From NCBI GenBank assembly GCA_044226035.1, contig JBGAHT010000003.1, positions 10,890-74,889 of the forward strand: DNA of 64,000 bases. Reading direction: 5' to 3'. The DNA is from Pseudoluteimonas sp044226035. Its GTDB lineage: Bacteria > Pseudomonadota > Gammaproteobacteria > Xanthomonadales > Xanthomonadaceae. Under the pieces are notes generated by a model. The model was not told the DNA's origin. It saw only the letters and a list, made by a program, of their open reading frames with translations, and searched no databases. Below are positions 53,488 to 64,000 of this stretch, piece after piece; the stretch's first letter is position 1; each line of letters opens with the position of its first letter. The translations under genes and the position numbers were made by a program.

Positions 53488-56400
53488 ATGTCGAACCCCA
53501 CGTCTTCCGTCCCCGCCCTGCCCTCGGGCGGCCATCGCCGCGCCTGGTGGCGCGCGCCCGGCGCGTCCTCGGCGCTGGCCTGGGCCGTGGCCGAGGCCGC
53601 GCGCCGGCACGACGGCCCGCTGCTGGCGATCACCGCCGACAACCACGCCGCGGACCGGCTGGAAACCGACTTGCAGGTGCTGCTCGAGGGCGACGCCGCG
53701 CTGCCGGTCGTGCATTTCCCGGATTGGGAAACCCTGCCCTACGACCAGTTCAGCCCGCACCCGGAGATCGTCTCGCGCCGGCTCGCGGCCTTGCAGCGGC
53801 TGCCGGCGCTCGGGCGCGGCGTGGTGATCGTGCCGGTCGCGACCCTGATGCAGCGCCTGCCGCCGACCCGCTACATCGCCGGCAACAGCTTCGATGTCGC
53901 GGTCGGGCAGACGCTCGACCTCGACGCCGAACGCCTGCGCCTGCAGGCCGGCGGCTACCGCCTGGTGCCGCAGGTGCTCGATCCCGGCGACTACGCCATC
54001 CGCGGCGGCCTGCTCGACGTGTTCCCGATGGGCGCGGAGCAGCCGTATCGGGTGGAACTGCTCGACGACGAAATCGATTCGATCCGCGCCTTCGACCCGG
54101 AAACCCAGCGCTCGCTCGACAAGGTCGACGCGGTGCGCATGCTGCCCGGGCGCGAGGTGCCGCTGGACGAGGCGTCGACGAAACGCGCGATGGAGGCGCT
54201 GCGCGACCGTTTCGACATCGACACCCGCCGCAGCGCGCTGTTCCAGGACCTCAAGGCCGGGCTCGCGCCGGCCGGCATCGAGGCGTGGATGCCGCTGTTC
54301 TTCGACGCAACGGCGACGCTGTTCGATTACCTCGGCGCGAACGCGCTGCCGCTGCTCGGCGACGGCATCTTCGCCGCGGCCGACCACGCGTGGGCGCAGG
54401 CGACGGAACGTTACGAACAGCGCCGCCACGACATCGAGCGCCCGCTGCTGCCGCCGGCGGAGCTGTGGCTGGCGCCGGAAGCGCTGCGCGAACGCTTCAA
54501 CGCCCGGCCCTGCATCGAGGTCTGCGCGAAAGGCCATCCGCGCTTCGACGAGGCGCACCCGACCGGCACCCAGGCCGCGCCGGAACTGCCGCTGGCGCCG
54601 CGCGGGCATGCGCCGGGCGAGGCCTTGCGCTCGTTCCTGTCGAGCTACCCCGGCCGCGTGCTGGTCGCCGCCGATTCCGCCGGCCGCCGCGAGGCGTTGC
54701 TGGAAGTGATGGATGCGGCGGGCCTGAAGCCGCGGGTCGTCGCGGATTTCGCCGCATTTCTCCCTTCTCCCTCCGGGAGAAGGTGGCGCGAAGCGCCGGA
54801 TGAGGGGCAATCGTCGCCCCTCACCCCAACCCCTCTCCCGACGGGAGAGGGGCTTGCACGCTTCGCCATCGCCGTCGCCCCCTTCGACGACGGCTTCGCC
54901 GTCGATGCGCCGCAGCTGTGCGTGCTCACCGAGCGCGAGCTGTTCCCCGAACGCGCCTCGCAGCCGCGTCGCAGGAAACGCGCGGGCCGCGAACCCGAGG
55001 CGATCATCCGCGACCTCGGCGAACTCGCCGAAGGCGCGCCGATCGTGCACGAGGACCACGGCGTCGGCCGCTACCGCGGGCTGGTGACGCTGGAAGCCGG
55101 CGGCATCGCCGGCGAATACCTCGACATCGAATACGCCAAGGGCGACCGCCTGTACGTGCCGGTCGCGCAACTGCACCTGGTCGCGCGCTATTCCGGCGCC
55201 TCGCCCGAGACCGCGCCGCTGCATTCGCTCGGCGGCGAGCAATGGGCCAAGGCCAAGCGCAAGGCCGCGGAGAAAGTCCGCGACGTGGCCGCGGAACTGC
55301 TCGACATCCAGGCCCGGCGCATGGCCCGCGCCGGGCTCGCGCTGGAGACCGACCGCGCGCTGTACGAGCCGTTCGCCGCCGCGTTCCCGTTCGAGGAAAC
55401 GCCCGACCAGCACGCCGCGATCGAGGCGGTGATCCGCGACCTCGCCAGTTCGCAGCCGATGGACCGCGTGGTCTGCGGCGACGTCGGCTTCGGCAAGACC
55501 GAGGTCGCGGTGCGCGCGGCCTTCGTCGCCGCGACCGCGGGCAAGCAGGTCGCGGTGCTGGTGCCGACCACGCTGCTGGCCGAGCAGCACTACCGCACCA
55601 TGCGCGACCGCTTCGCCGACTGGCCGCTGAAGGTGGAAGTGCTGTCGCGCTTCAAGACCAAGAAGGAAATCGAGGCCGAACTCGGCAAGTTGGCCGAAGG
55701 CAGGATCGACGTCATCGTCGGCACCCACCGCCTGCTGCAGAAGGACGTGCGCTTCAAGGACCTGGGGCTCGTCATCGTCGACGAGGAACAGCGCTTCGGC
55801 GTGCGCCAGAAGGAGGCGCTGAAGGCGCTGCGCGCCAACGTGCACCTGCTCACGCTGACCGCGACCCCGATTCCGCGCACGCTGAACATGGCCATGGCCG
55901 GGCTGCGCGACCTGTCCATCATCGCGACCCCGCCCGCGCACCGGCTCGCGGTGCAGACCTTCGTCGCGACCTGGGACGACCAGCAATTGCGCGAGGCCTT
56001 CCAGCGCGAGCTCGGGCGCGGCGGCCAGGTGTACTTCCTGCACAACGACGTCGAGAGCATCGGCCGCATGCGGCAACAGCTCGAGGCGCTGGTGCCGGAA
56101 GCGCGCATCGGCATCGCCCACGGGCAGATGCCCGAGCGCGAGCTGGAACGGGTGATGCTCGATTTCCACAAGCAGCGCTTCAACGTGCTGCTGTGCACGA
56201 CCATCATCGAATCGGGCATCGACATCCCGAACGCGAACACCATCGTCATCCACCGCGCCGACCGCTTCGGCCTCGCGCAACTGCACCAGCTGCGCGGCCG
56301 CGTCGGCCGTTCGCACCACCGCGCCTACGCCTACCTCGTCGTGCCCGACGGCCGCAGCATCACCGCCGACGCGCAGAAGCGGCTGGACGCGATCGCCTCG

Positions 56401-57033
56401 ATGGACGAGCTCGGCGCCGGCTTCACCCTGGCCACGCACGACCTGGAGATCCGCGGCGCCGGTGAACTGCTGGGCGAGGACCAGAGCGGGCAGATGGCCG
56501 AAGTCGGCTTCAGCCTCTACACCGAGCTGCTGGAACGCGCGGTCAAGTCGATCAAGGCCGGCAAGCTGCCCGACTTCGACGCGACCGAGCATCGCGGCAG
56601 CGAAGTCGAACTGCACGTGCCGGCGCTGATCCCCGAGGACTACCTGCCCGACGTGCACGCGCGGCTGACGCTGTACAAGCGCATCAGCGGCGCGCGCGAC
56701 GCCGAGGAACTGCGCGAACTGCAGGTCGAGATGATCGACCGCTTCGGCCTGCTGCCCGACGCCGCCAGGCATTTGTTCGCGATCGCCGAACTGAAGCTGC
56801 AGGCCACGCAGCTCGGCATCCGCAAGCTGGTGCTCGGCGCCGAGGGCGGGCGCCTGCAGTTCGAAGCGAAACCGAACGTCGATCCGATGACGGTGATCCG
56901 CCTGATCCAGGGCCAGCCGAAGCACTACAGGATGGACGGACCGGACAAGCTGCGCATCGCGCTCGACCTGCCCGACGCCGCGACCCGCTTCAACGCCGCG
57001 CGCGGCTTGCTCACGGCGCTGGCCGCGAACTGA
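53488..57033 (+). CDS. mfd: Transcription-repair coupling factor Mfd, with an in-frame repeat insert
   Basis: 1181 residues. N-terminal UvrB-homology (VVHFPDWETLPYDQFSPHPE; VLDPGDYAIRGGLLDVFPMG), RNA-polymerase interaction domain (IVHEDHGVGRYRGLVTLE), then the RecG-like translocase with Walker A GDVGFGKTEVAVRAAF (~residue 665), VIVDEEQRFGVRQ (~762), TLTATPIPRTL and HQLRGRVGRS, and a TRCF domain at the C-terminus. Mfd removes stalled RNA polymerase and recruits UvrA. Residues ~425-455 (PSPSGRRWREAPDEGQSSPL ...) are encoded by a dispersed intergenic repeat (54761-54853) and are not part of the normal fold. Confidence 0.95.
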   Translation: MSNPTSSVPALPSGGHRRAWWRAPGASSALAWAVAEAARRHDGPLLAITADNHAADRLETDLQVLLEGDAALPVVHFPDWETLPYDQFSPHPEIVSRRLAALQRLPALGRGVVIVPVATLMQRLPPTRYIAGNSFDVAVGQTLDLDAERLRLQAGGYRLVPQVLDPGDYAIRGGLLDVFPMGAEQPYRVELLDDEIDSIRAFDPETQRSLDKVDAVRMLPGREVPLDEASTKRAMEALRDRFDIDTRRSALFQDLKAGLAPAGIEAWMPLFFDATATLFDYLGANALPLLGDGIFAAADHAWAQATERYEQRRHDIERPLLPPAELWLAPEALRERFNARPCIEVCAKGHPRFDEAHPTGTQAAPELPLAPRGHAPGEALRSFLSSYPGRVLVAADSAGRREALLEVMDAAGLKPRVVADFAAFLPSPSGRRWREAPDEGQSSPLTPTPLPTGEGLARFAIAVAPFDDGFAVDAPQLCVLTERELFPERASQPRRRKRAGREPEAIIRDLGELAEGAPIVHEDHGVGRYRGLVTLEAGGIAGEYLDIEYAKGDRLYVPVAQLHLVARYSGASPETAPLHSLGGEQWAKAKRKAAEKVRDVAAELLDIQARRMARAGLALETDRALYEPFAAAFPFEETPDQHAAIEAVIRDLASSQPMDRVVCGDVGFGKTEVAVRAAFVAATAGKQVAVLVPTTLLAEQHYRTMRDRFADWPLKVEVLSRFKTKKEIEAELGKLAEGRIDVIVGTHRLLQKDVRFKDLGLVIVDEEQRFGVRQKEALKALRANVHLLTLTATPIPRTLNMAMAGLRDLSIIATPPAHRLAVQTFVATWDDQQLREAFQRELGRGGQVYFLHNDVESIGRMRQQLEALVPEARIGIAHGQMPERELERVMLDFHKQRFNVLLCTTIIESGIDIPNANTIVIHRADRFGLAQLHQLRGRVGRSHHRAYAYLVVPDGRSITADAQKRLDAIASMDELGAGFTLATHDLEIRGAGELLGEDQSGQMAEVGFSLYTELLERAVKSIKAGKLPDFDATEHRGSEVELHVPALIPEDYLPDVHARLTLYKRISGARDAEELRELQVEMIDRFGLLPDAARHLFAIAELKLQATQLGIRKLVLGAEGGRLQFEAKPNVDPMTVIRLIQGQPKHYRMDGPDKLRIALDLPDAATRFNAARGLLTALAAN
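54761..54853. repeat. REP-like element inserted in frame inside mfd
   Basis: 93 bases. Left palindrome CTTCTCCCTCCGGGAGAAGG, then GTGGCGCGAAGCGCCGGATG, AGGGGCAATCGTCGCCCCT, and right palindrome CCCCTCTCCCGACGGGAGAG. This matches a widespread xanthomonad intergenic repeat. 93 = 31 codons, so the frame of mfd is kept. Confidence 0.88.
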
Positions 57034-57042
57034 GCGCCGGCG

Positions 57043-58596
57043 CTAGAGCAGCGATTCGATCGGCAACCAGCCGAGCACCGTGACCGCCGCGCGTTGCCAG
57101 GCGCTGGTTTCCGGTTCCACGTCCCATTCCACCGGCGGCCGCGCCGCCATGTCGTCCCAGCGCAGCGCGCCGTCCTGCAGCCGCACCCGGTAACTGTGCC
57201 GGGCGTCGGTCCTGTCGCGGTACACGCGCTCCAGCGCGGTGGCGGTGTCGGCGTCGCGGAACAGCACGCCCATCTCGGTGTTGAGCGACACCGAGCGCGG
57301 ATCCATGTTGAACGAACCGATGAAGCCGGTGTCCCCGTCCACCGAGAACGCCTTGGTGTGCAGGCTCGCGCCGCTGGAACCGAACAGGCTGCTGCTGTCG
57401 CGGGTTCCGCCGGGCTTGAGTTCGTACAGCACGACGCCCGCCTGCAGCAGCGGCTTGCGGTAGGACGCATAGCCGCTGTGCACCGCCAGCACGTCGGTCG
57501 CGGCCAGCGAATTGGTCAGCACTTCCACGTCCACGCCGCGCGCGCGCATGCCGCGCAATGCCGCCAGGCCGCGGTCGCCGGGGACGAAGTACGGCGAGAC
57601 CAGGTGCAGCGACTTGCGCGCCTGCAGCATCGCCTCCGCCAGCGGCCGCACCAGCCAGCGCGATTCGTCGCCGCCTTCGACCTTGTCCGCCGGATCGGAC
57701 AGCACCTGCAGCCGGTCCGGCCAGTGCATCGCCGCGCCGGACAGGAATTCGTCCATGCCGCTCGAGGCGCGCACGCGCTTCAGGTAGGGATGGTCGCGCA
57801 GCATCGTGGCCGCGTTCTGCGCGCGCACCCTCAACTCCTGCAACGCCCCGGGCCTGGCCTTGGCCAGCGCCGACAGCGGGATCACGCCGGTGCCGTTCCA
57901 GAATTCGTCGAAGATCGATTCGGCCTGGCCCACCCCGGGGCCGACCACCAGCGCATCCAGGTCGACGAAGTTGGTGTCGGCCGCGGCGCTGAAGTATTCG
58001 TCGCCGATGTTGCGGCCGCCGACCACCGCGATCCGGCCGTCGGCGATCCACGCCTTGTTGTGCATGCGCCGGTTCACGCTGAACAGCCGCAGCAGCATCT
58101 CGCTCGCCCGCGACAGCGTGCCGCTGCGGTTGCGCATCGGGTTGAACATGCGCACCTCGATGTTCGGGTGCGAATCGAGCGTGGCGAGGATCGAATCGTC
58201 GCCGTGCGCGTTCAGGTCGTCGAGCAGCAGCCGCACGCGCACGCCGCGGTCGGCCGCCTGCAGCAGCTCGTTGCCGAGCAGGCGACCGGTGAAATCGTCG
58301 TGCCAGATGTAGTACTGCAGGTCGAGGCTGCGCGCCGCCACGCGCGCGCTCAGCGCGCGCGCCGCGAACGCGTCCAGGTTGTCCTGCACCAGCGTCATGC
58401 CGCTGCGCCCGGGATGATCCGCCAGCAGCGGCGCCACCCGCCGGTCCAGCGGCGTCGCGGTGGCGGCGACCGCCAGCGCATGCCCCGGCGCGCCCTGCGC
58501 GTGGCGCGCGAAGCGGCCGTAGCTCCACAACGACACCACGCTGGCCAGCGCGAAGAAGAACACCGCCATCCCCAGCCATTTCAGCTTGCGCGCCAT
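57043..58596 (-). CDS. Phospholipase-D-family protein, ClsC-like cardiolipin synthase
   Basis: 517 residues. One N-terminal membrane helix (WLGMAVFFFALASVVSLWSY) and two HKD motifs: NRRMHNKAWIADGRIAVVGG and GASLHTKAFSVDGDTGFIGS (HxKx4D each). The layout DLQYYIWHDDFTGRLLGNEL and VRLLLDDLNAHGDDS is that of ClsC/YmdC-type cardiolipin synthases, which join phosphatidylglycerol with PE or PG. Convergent with mfd, ten bases apart. No ClsC partner (YmdB) is nearby. Confidence 0.88.
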   Translation of the reverse strand: MARKLKWLGMAVFFFALASVVSLWSYGRFARHAQGAPGHALAVAATATPLDRRVAPLLADHPGRSGMTLVQDNLDAFAARALSARVAARSLDLQYYIWHDDFTGRLLGNELLQAADRGVRVRLLLDDLNAHGDDSILATLDSHPNIEVRMFNPMRNRSGTLSRASEMLLRLFSVNRRMHNKAWIADGRIAVVGGRNIGDEYFSAAADTNFVDLDALVVGPGVGQAESIFDEFWNGTGVIPLSALAKARPGALQELRVRAQNAATMLRDHPYLKRVRASSGMDEFLSGAAMHWPDRLQVLSDPADKVEGGDESRWLVRPLAEAMLQARKSLHLVSPYFVPGDRGLAALRGMRARGVDVEVLTNSLAATDVLAVHSGYASYRKPLLQAGVVLYELKPGGTRDSSSLFGSSGASLHTKAFSVDGDTGFIGSFNMDPRSVSLNTEMGVLFRDADTATALERVYRDRTDARHSYRVRLQDGALRWDDMAARPPVEWDVEPETSAWQRAAVTVLGWLPIESLL

Positions 58597-58764
58597 CGCC
58601 TGCGTCCCCTGCGGTTCGCGTCGATTCTAGCGGCCAGGCGCGAGCACGGGCCGCCCCGGGCCCGCCTTGCGTGCGGGCGATGCGGCGGGCACAGTGCCAG
58701 CGTGCCCATGCGTCGCGCCGCGAACGGCGGGCGAACGCCGGGCGAGAGCGAAGATCCCGCATCG

Positions 58765-59430
58765 ATGACCCGCGACATCCCCGCCTGGAACCACAACGTC
58801 GCCGAGTTGCGCGCGCTGCAATCCGCACTCGCGGGCGAGGTTTCGCTGCGCGACGGTTTCGCGAAGCCGCTGCGCACGATCGCCGGTTTCGACGTGGGCT
58901 TCGAGGACGAGGGCGCCACCACCCGCGCCGCGGCGGTGCTGCTCGATGCGGACACGCTCGCCGTGCTCGACCAGCAGGTCGCGCGCCTGCCGACGGCGAT
59001 GCCCTACATCCCCGGCCTGCTCAGTTTCCGCGAACTGCCGGCGCTGTTCGCCGCGCTGGACATGCTGAAGGCGAAACCCGACCTCGCCTTCGTCGACGGA
59101 CACGGCATCGCGCATCCGCGCCGGCTCGGCATCGCCGCGCATTTCGGCGTGGCGACGGGCCTGCCGAGCATCGGCGTGGCGAAGAAGGTGCTGGTCGGGG
59201 AAGCGCGCATGGCGTTGCACGACATGCGCGGCGCGTTCACGCCCTTGCGCGACAAGGGCGAACAGATCGGCTGGCTGTTGCGCAGCAAGCCCGGCTGCCT
59301 GCCGCTGATCGTCTCGCCGGGGAACAAGGTGGCGATGGCTTCCGCCCCGGAACTTGTGATGCGCTACGTCACGACTTATCGCCTGCCGGAACCGACGCGA
59401 CTCGCGGATCGGATTGCGTCGAGGCGCTAG
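58765..59430 (+). CDS. nfi: Endonuclease V (deoxyinosine 3' endonuclease)
   Basis: 221 residues. Catalytic Asp43 (IAGFDVGFED), Glu90 (PGLLSFRE), Asp111 (LAFVDGHGIAHPRRLGIA) and the wedge PYIP (80-83) match the Thermotoga enzyme positions. It nicks one base 3' to deoxyinosine. The gene's 3' end shows a rearrangement: it now stops at TAG right before a dispersed repeat, and a second copy of the last ~130 bases follows that repeat. Confidence 0.93.
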   Translation: MTRDIPAWNHNVAELRALQSALAGEVSLRDGFAKPLRTIAGFDVGFEDEGATTRAAAVLLDADTLAVLDQQVARLPTAMPYIPGLLSFRELPALFAALDMLKAKPDLAFVDGHGIAHPRRLGIAAHFGVATGLPSIGVAKKVLVGEARMALHDMRGAFTPLRDKGEQIGWLLRSKPGCLPLIVSPGNKVAMASAPELVMRYVTTYRLPEPTRLADRIASRR

Positions 59431-59431
59431 G

Positions 59432-59540
59432 CCCCTCCCCTTGCGCGTAGCGCAGGGGGAGGTTGGGAGGGGGTTTTTTTGAGCGACGACAAGCAACCCC
59501 TCCCCAGCCCTCCCCTTCGCCTGCGGCGAAAGGGAGGGAG
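59432..59540. repeat. CTCCCC...GGGAGGG dispersed repeat, copy 2 (behind nfi)
   Basis: Same block order as 6411-6530: CCCTCCCCTTGCGCGTAGCG, GGGGGAGGTTGGGAGGGGG, spacer, CCCTCCCCAGCCCTCCCC, TTCGCCTGCGGCGAAAGG. Flanked by two copies of the nfi 3' end. Confidence 0.85.
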
Positions 59541-59543
59541 CAG

Positions 59544-59681
59544 ATGTCGCTGATCGTCTTGCCGTGGAACAAGGTGGCGATGGCTTCCGCGCCGGAACTG
59601 GTGATGCGCTACGTCACGACGTATCGATTGCCGGAACCGACGCGGCTGGCGGATCGGATTGCGTCGAGGCGGGATCGCTGA
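59544..59681 (+). pseudogene. Duplicated 3' end of nfi
   Basis: The frame MSLIVLPWNKVAMASAPELV ... RIASRRDR repeats the last ~44 residues of nfi (59299-59430) but ends two codons later. Of about ten base differences, eight are synonymous. No start-proximal part of nfi is present, so it cannot encode an active nuclease. Confidence 0.9.
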
Positions 59682-59690
59682 CTCGCGGTT

Positions 59691-59780
59691 GTAGGCTGGG
59701 ATGGAATGAAATGAAATCCCAGCAGGTTTGACGACACCCTTCCCATGCTGGGATTACGCTACGCTTCATCCTAGCCTACG
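59691..59780. repeat. GTAGGCTGGGAT...CTAGCCTAC inverted repeat, copy 2
   Basis: GTAGGCTGGGATGGAATGAA on the left and TTCATCCTAGCCTACGG on the right, with internal ATCCCAGCA / TGCTGGGAT. Related to 44788-44851. Confidence 0.75.
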
Positions 59781-59822
59781 GCACTGACGTCCAGTAATTC
59801 ATTCAAGCCGGAACCATTGACC

Positions 59823-60218
59823 ATGCGAACCTGCTTCGCCATCCCCGCCTTCGTCCTTGCCCTCGCCGCCTGCACCACCGCGCCGGCATCGCCCGCCGTC
59901 GATGCGAACCGCGTCGCTGACGGCGCCAGCGTCACGCTCGCGCCGGGGCAATCCGCGCAACTCGCCGACGACAGCCGCATCGACTACATCAAACTCGTCT
60001 CCGACTCGCGCTGCCGCCCCGACGTCCAATGCGTCTGGGCCGGCGACGCCGCCCTCGCCATGCGCTGGACGCCCGCGTCCGGCGCCGCGCAGGACTTCGA
60101 ACTGCACACCACCCTCGACCCCAAATCCTTCGACGCCGGCGGCCGCAGCATTACCCTGCAATCGCTCGAGCGCGGCGACGCGCCCAAGGCCACGCTGCAA
60201 GTCGACGCCGCGCATTGA
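59823..60218 (+). CDS. Small lipoprotein with a conserved CxWxGD motif
   Basis: 131 residues. Signal peptide with lipobox ALAAC (Cys17). The mature part has DSRCRPDVQCVWAGDAALAM, a Cys pair around a CVWAGD motif seen in many uncharacterised bacterial lipoproteins, and ends in a beta-rich FELHTTLDPKSFDAGGRSIT. Function unknown; no partner gene. Confidence 0.8.
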   Translation: MRTCFAIPAFVLALAACTTAPASPAVDANRVADGASVTLAPGQSAQLADDSRIDYIKLVSDSRCRPDVQCVWAGDAALAMRWTPASGAAQDFELHTTLDPKSFDAGGRSITLQSLERGDAPKATLQVDAAH

Positions 60219-60232
60219 ACCGGAGCTTTTTT

Positions 60233-60287
60233 GTGGGAGCGGCTTTAGCCGCGATGTCGGCATCTCGGGCCTGAAGGCCCTCCCACA
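60233..60287. repeat. GTGGGAGCGGCTTTAGCCGCGA repeat before aqpZ
   Basis: GTGGGAGCGGCTTTAGCCGC ... GGCCTGAAGGCCCTCCCAC. Two hairpins; same family as 48711 and 47294. Confidence 0.85.
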
Positions 60288-60352
60288 GGCGTAAGGCGAA
60301 GCGGTTATGCTCCCCCCGCAGGCCGGGCGTCCGGTCGACAGGGGATCGAAGC

Positions 60353-61087
60353 ATGAAGCGATTTGCAGCGGAATTCCTGGGAACGTTCTGGCTGGTGCTC
60401 GGCGGCTGCGGCAGCGCCGTGCTCGCCGCCAACTTCGGCGGCGACGGCAACCCGCTCGGCATCGGCCTGCTCGGCGTCGCGCTGGCCTTCGGCCTCACCG
60501 TGCTCACCGGCGCCTACGCCTTCGGCCACATTTCCGGCGCGCACTTCAATCCCGCGGTCAGCTTCGGCCTGTGGGCCGGCGGCCGCTTCCCCACCAGGGA
60601 CCTGGTGCCCTACATCGTCGCGCAGGTGCTCGGCGCCATCCTCGCCGGCTTCATCCTGTTCCAGATCGCCAGCGGCACCGCGGGCTTCGCCATCGACCCG
60701 AACGCCGCGGGCGCGTTCGCCACGAATGGCTTCGGCGCGCGTTCGCCCGGCGGCTACAGCATGGCCGCGGCGTTGATCTGCGAAGTGGTGATGACCGCGA
60801 TGTTCCTGATCGTGATCATGGGCGCGACCCACCGCAAGGCGCCGGCCGGCTTCGCGCCGATCGCCATCGGCCTGGGGCTGACCCTGATCCACCTAATCAG
60901 CATCCCGGTGACGAACACCTCGGTGAACCCGGCCCGTTCCACCGGCGTCGCGCTGTTCGCCGGTCCCGGCGCGGTCTCGCAGTTGTGGCTGTTCTGGCTG
61001 GCGCCGATCGTCGGCGGCATCCTCGGCGGCGTGATCTACAAGTGGCTCGGCCCGGATCGCCCGGACGTGGTCGGCGACCAGCGCTGA
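60353..61087 (+). CDS. aqpZ: Aquaporin Z
   Basis: 244 residues, six helices and two NPA motifs: HISGAHFNPAVSFG (66-68) and NTSVNPARSTGVAL (192-194). The narrow-filter residues of AqpZ (Phe, His180, Thr189, Arg195) fit a water-selective channel. It is more water-type than the ars-linked channel at 22829, which has a different second NPA context. A hairpin terminator follows. Confidence 0.93.
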   Translation: MKRFAAEFLGTFWLVLGGCGSAVLAANFGGDGNPLGIGLLGVALAFGLTVLTGAYAFGHISGAHFNPAVSFGLWAGGRFPTRDLVPYIVAQVLGAILAGFILFQIASGTAGFAIDPNAAGAFATNGFGARSPGGYSMAAALICEVVMTAMFLIVIMGATHRKAPAGFAPIAIGLGLTLIHLISIPVTNTSVNPARSTGVALFAGPGAVSQLWLFWLAPIVGGILGGVIYKWLGPDRPDVVGDQR

Positions 61088-61103
61088 GGCGCATTGCCGC
61101 ATT

Positions 61104-61134
61104 TCCCCTCTCCCCGTAAAACGGGGAGAGGGAA
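61104..61134. terminator. Hairpin after aqpZ
   Basis: CCCTCTCCCCG-TAAAA-CGGGGAGAGGG, perfect 11-base stem between convergent genes; weak T tract. Confidence 0.75.
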
Positions 61135-61137
61135 GTC

Positions 61138-61758
61138 TCATCTTGCGACGCTGCGCGGCGTGATCGACTTGGCGCGACTGCGCCGGTACACCCACACCGT
61201 CGCCGGCGGCACGTTGCGCAGCACGAACGCGCCGTGGCGCGCGACCAGCCCGAGTTCGTCGCGCAGCTCGTCGCCCACCGGCGACACCGGCCCGTAGGTG
61301 AACTGCACCAACGCGCCGTCGGGATGCAGGCACTCGAACGCCGCGCGCAGGATTTTCGCCTGCGCATCGCGCTCCATCGCCAGCAGGCCGAGGCCGGACA
61401 CGATGGCGTCGGCGCGGCCCGCGTCGAGGTAGCCGGCCGCGCGCGCCAGCCGCGGCAGTTCCGCCGCATCGCCCGAGACGACGCGCACGCGCGGGAAATC
61501 GTGCGCGAGCCGCGCATGCAAGGCCGCGTTCAATTCCAGCACCAGCAGGTCCGCGTCGGCGATGCCCGAGGCGAGCAGCGCGCGGGTGATCGCGCCGGTG
61601 CCGCCGCCGAGTTCGATCACGCGGCGCGCGTCCCGCGGCATTTCGGCGAGGATCGCGGCGACGAGGTCCGCGCCCGAAGGCGCGATGGCCGCGGTCTGGC
61701 GCGGGTTGCGCAGCCATTGCGCGAAGAAGCGGAGGCGGTCGCGGTAGTGCGGGGGCAT
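61138..61758 (-). CDS. PmtA-like phospholipid N-methyltransferase
   Basis: 206 residues. Begins with FFAQWLRNPRQTAAIAPSG, the Sinorhizobium-type PmtA leader, then SAM motif I RRVIELGGGTGAITRALLA, VLELNAALHARLAHDFPRVR and RADAIVSGLGLLAM. PmtA methylates phosphatidylethanolamine toward phosphatidylcholine. The related KsgA/Erm fold is possible, but the leader favours phospholipid. Confidence 0.82.
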   Translation of the reverse strand: MPPHYRDRLRFFAQWLRNPRQTAAIAPSGADLVAAILAEMPRDARRVIELGGGTGAITRALLASGIADADLLVLELNAALHARLAHDFPRVRVVSGDAAELPRLARAAGYLDAGRADAIVSGLGLLAMERDAQAKILRAAFECLHPDGALVQFTYGPVSPVGDELRDELGLVARHGAFVLRNVPPATVWVYRRSRAKSITPRSVAR

Positions 61759-61783
61759 GCGGGGTTCCGTGGTCAGGCCGCGA

Positions 61784-63937
<2,154 letters not shown>

Positions 63938-64000
63938 TGGACCTCGATCTCTCCAGTCGTCATGCCCGCGCCGCTTCTAACAGCCGGATGGCTGTTCAAC

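Noticed and set aside
59544..59681. Independent small gene behind nfi
   Set aside because: It is a near-identical copy of the nfi 3' end, so a duplication remnant is the simpler reading.

Overview
The window is about 64 kb of GC-rich chromosome. It most likely comes from the Lysobacteraceae (Xanthomonadaceae), in the Lysobacter / Luteimonas / Thermomonas / Pseudoxanthomonas range. Three things suggest this: KdkA-type Kdo kinase genes, the tig-clpP-clpX-lon-hupB-tRNA-ppiD order, and short intergenic repeats of the kind common in this family. No rRNA operon, CRISPR array, prophage or replication origin was seen.

Layout. 1-4.7 kb: edge of a membrane glycosyltransferase gene, then a MoxR-DUF58-transglutaminase-Slp lipoprotein operon. 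4.7-13.2 kb: a low-GC orphan gene running into a HIT-family gene, then recR, ybaB and dnaX with the SRP RNA and tRNA-Ser(GGA), LPS core genes (kdkA, a GT9 heptosyltransferase), and a broken toxin-antitoxin pair interrupted by a GIY-YIG nuclease gene. 13.2-21.3 kb: tRNA-Ser(CGA), a PP2C phosphatase, dnaQ, rnhA, gloB, a MltD-like lytic transglycosylase, fabI and ppiD.

21.35-26.99 kb is a 5.6-kb integrated island. It is bounded by an 18-bp direct repeat of the 3' end of tRNA-Asp. It carries arsR-arsI-arsC-aqpS, a small unknown gene, two tyrosine-recombinase genes, a perfect 13-5-13 palindrome and a structured non-coding stretch. It has split an ancestral tig-clpP-clpX-lon-hupB-tRNA-Val-tRNA-Asp-ppiD locus.

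27-34.4 kb: the rest of that proteostasis locus and five tRNA genes (Leu, Pro, Arg, His, Lys). 34.4-44.8 kb: a Bax1-I membrane protein, NAD-type isocitrate dehydrogenase, a peroxidase-like CMD protein, glutaredoxin, a BepA-like protease, and a phoB-phoR-ppk-ppx phosphate/polyphosphate operon behind a recognisable Pho box. 44.8-47.2 kb: an AT-rich orphan gene and small membrane proteins. 47.3-50.9 kb: creB-creC-creD with a perfect cre-tag in front of creD. 51-64 kb: rlmJ, a CDF cation transporter, a GNAT protein, mfd (with a dispersed repeat inserted in frame), a cardiolipin-synthase-like PLD protein, nfi with a duplicated 3' end, a lipoprotein, aqpZ, a PmtA-like methyltransferase and rlmKL.

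The most unusual signals are the ars island with two recombinases, the repeat-driven changes to coding sequences (mfd, nfi, the DUF58 gene), the truncated ParE toxin next to a GIY-YIG gene, and two AT-rich orphan genes (4.7 kb and 44.9 kb). Motifs, overlaps and repeats were read directly from the sequence. Family names come from recognising motifs, without database searches.
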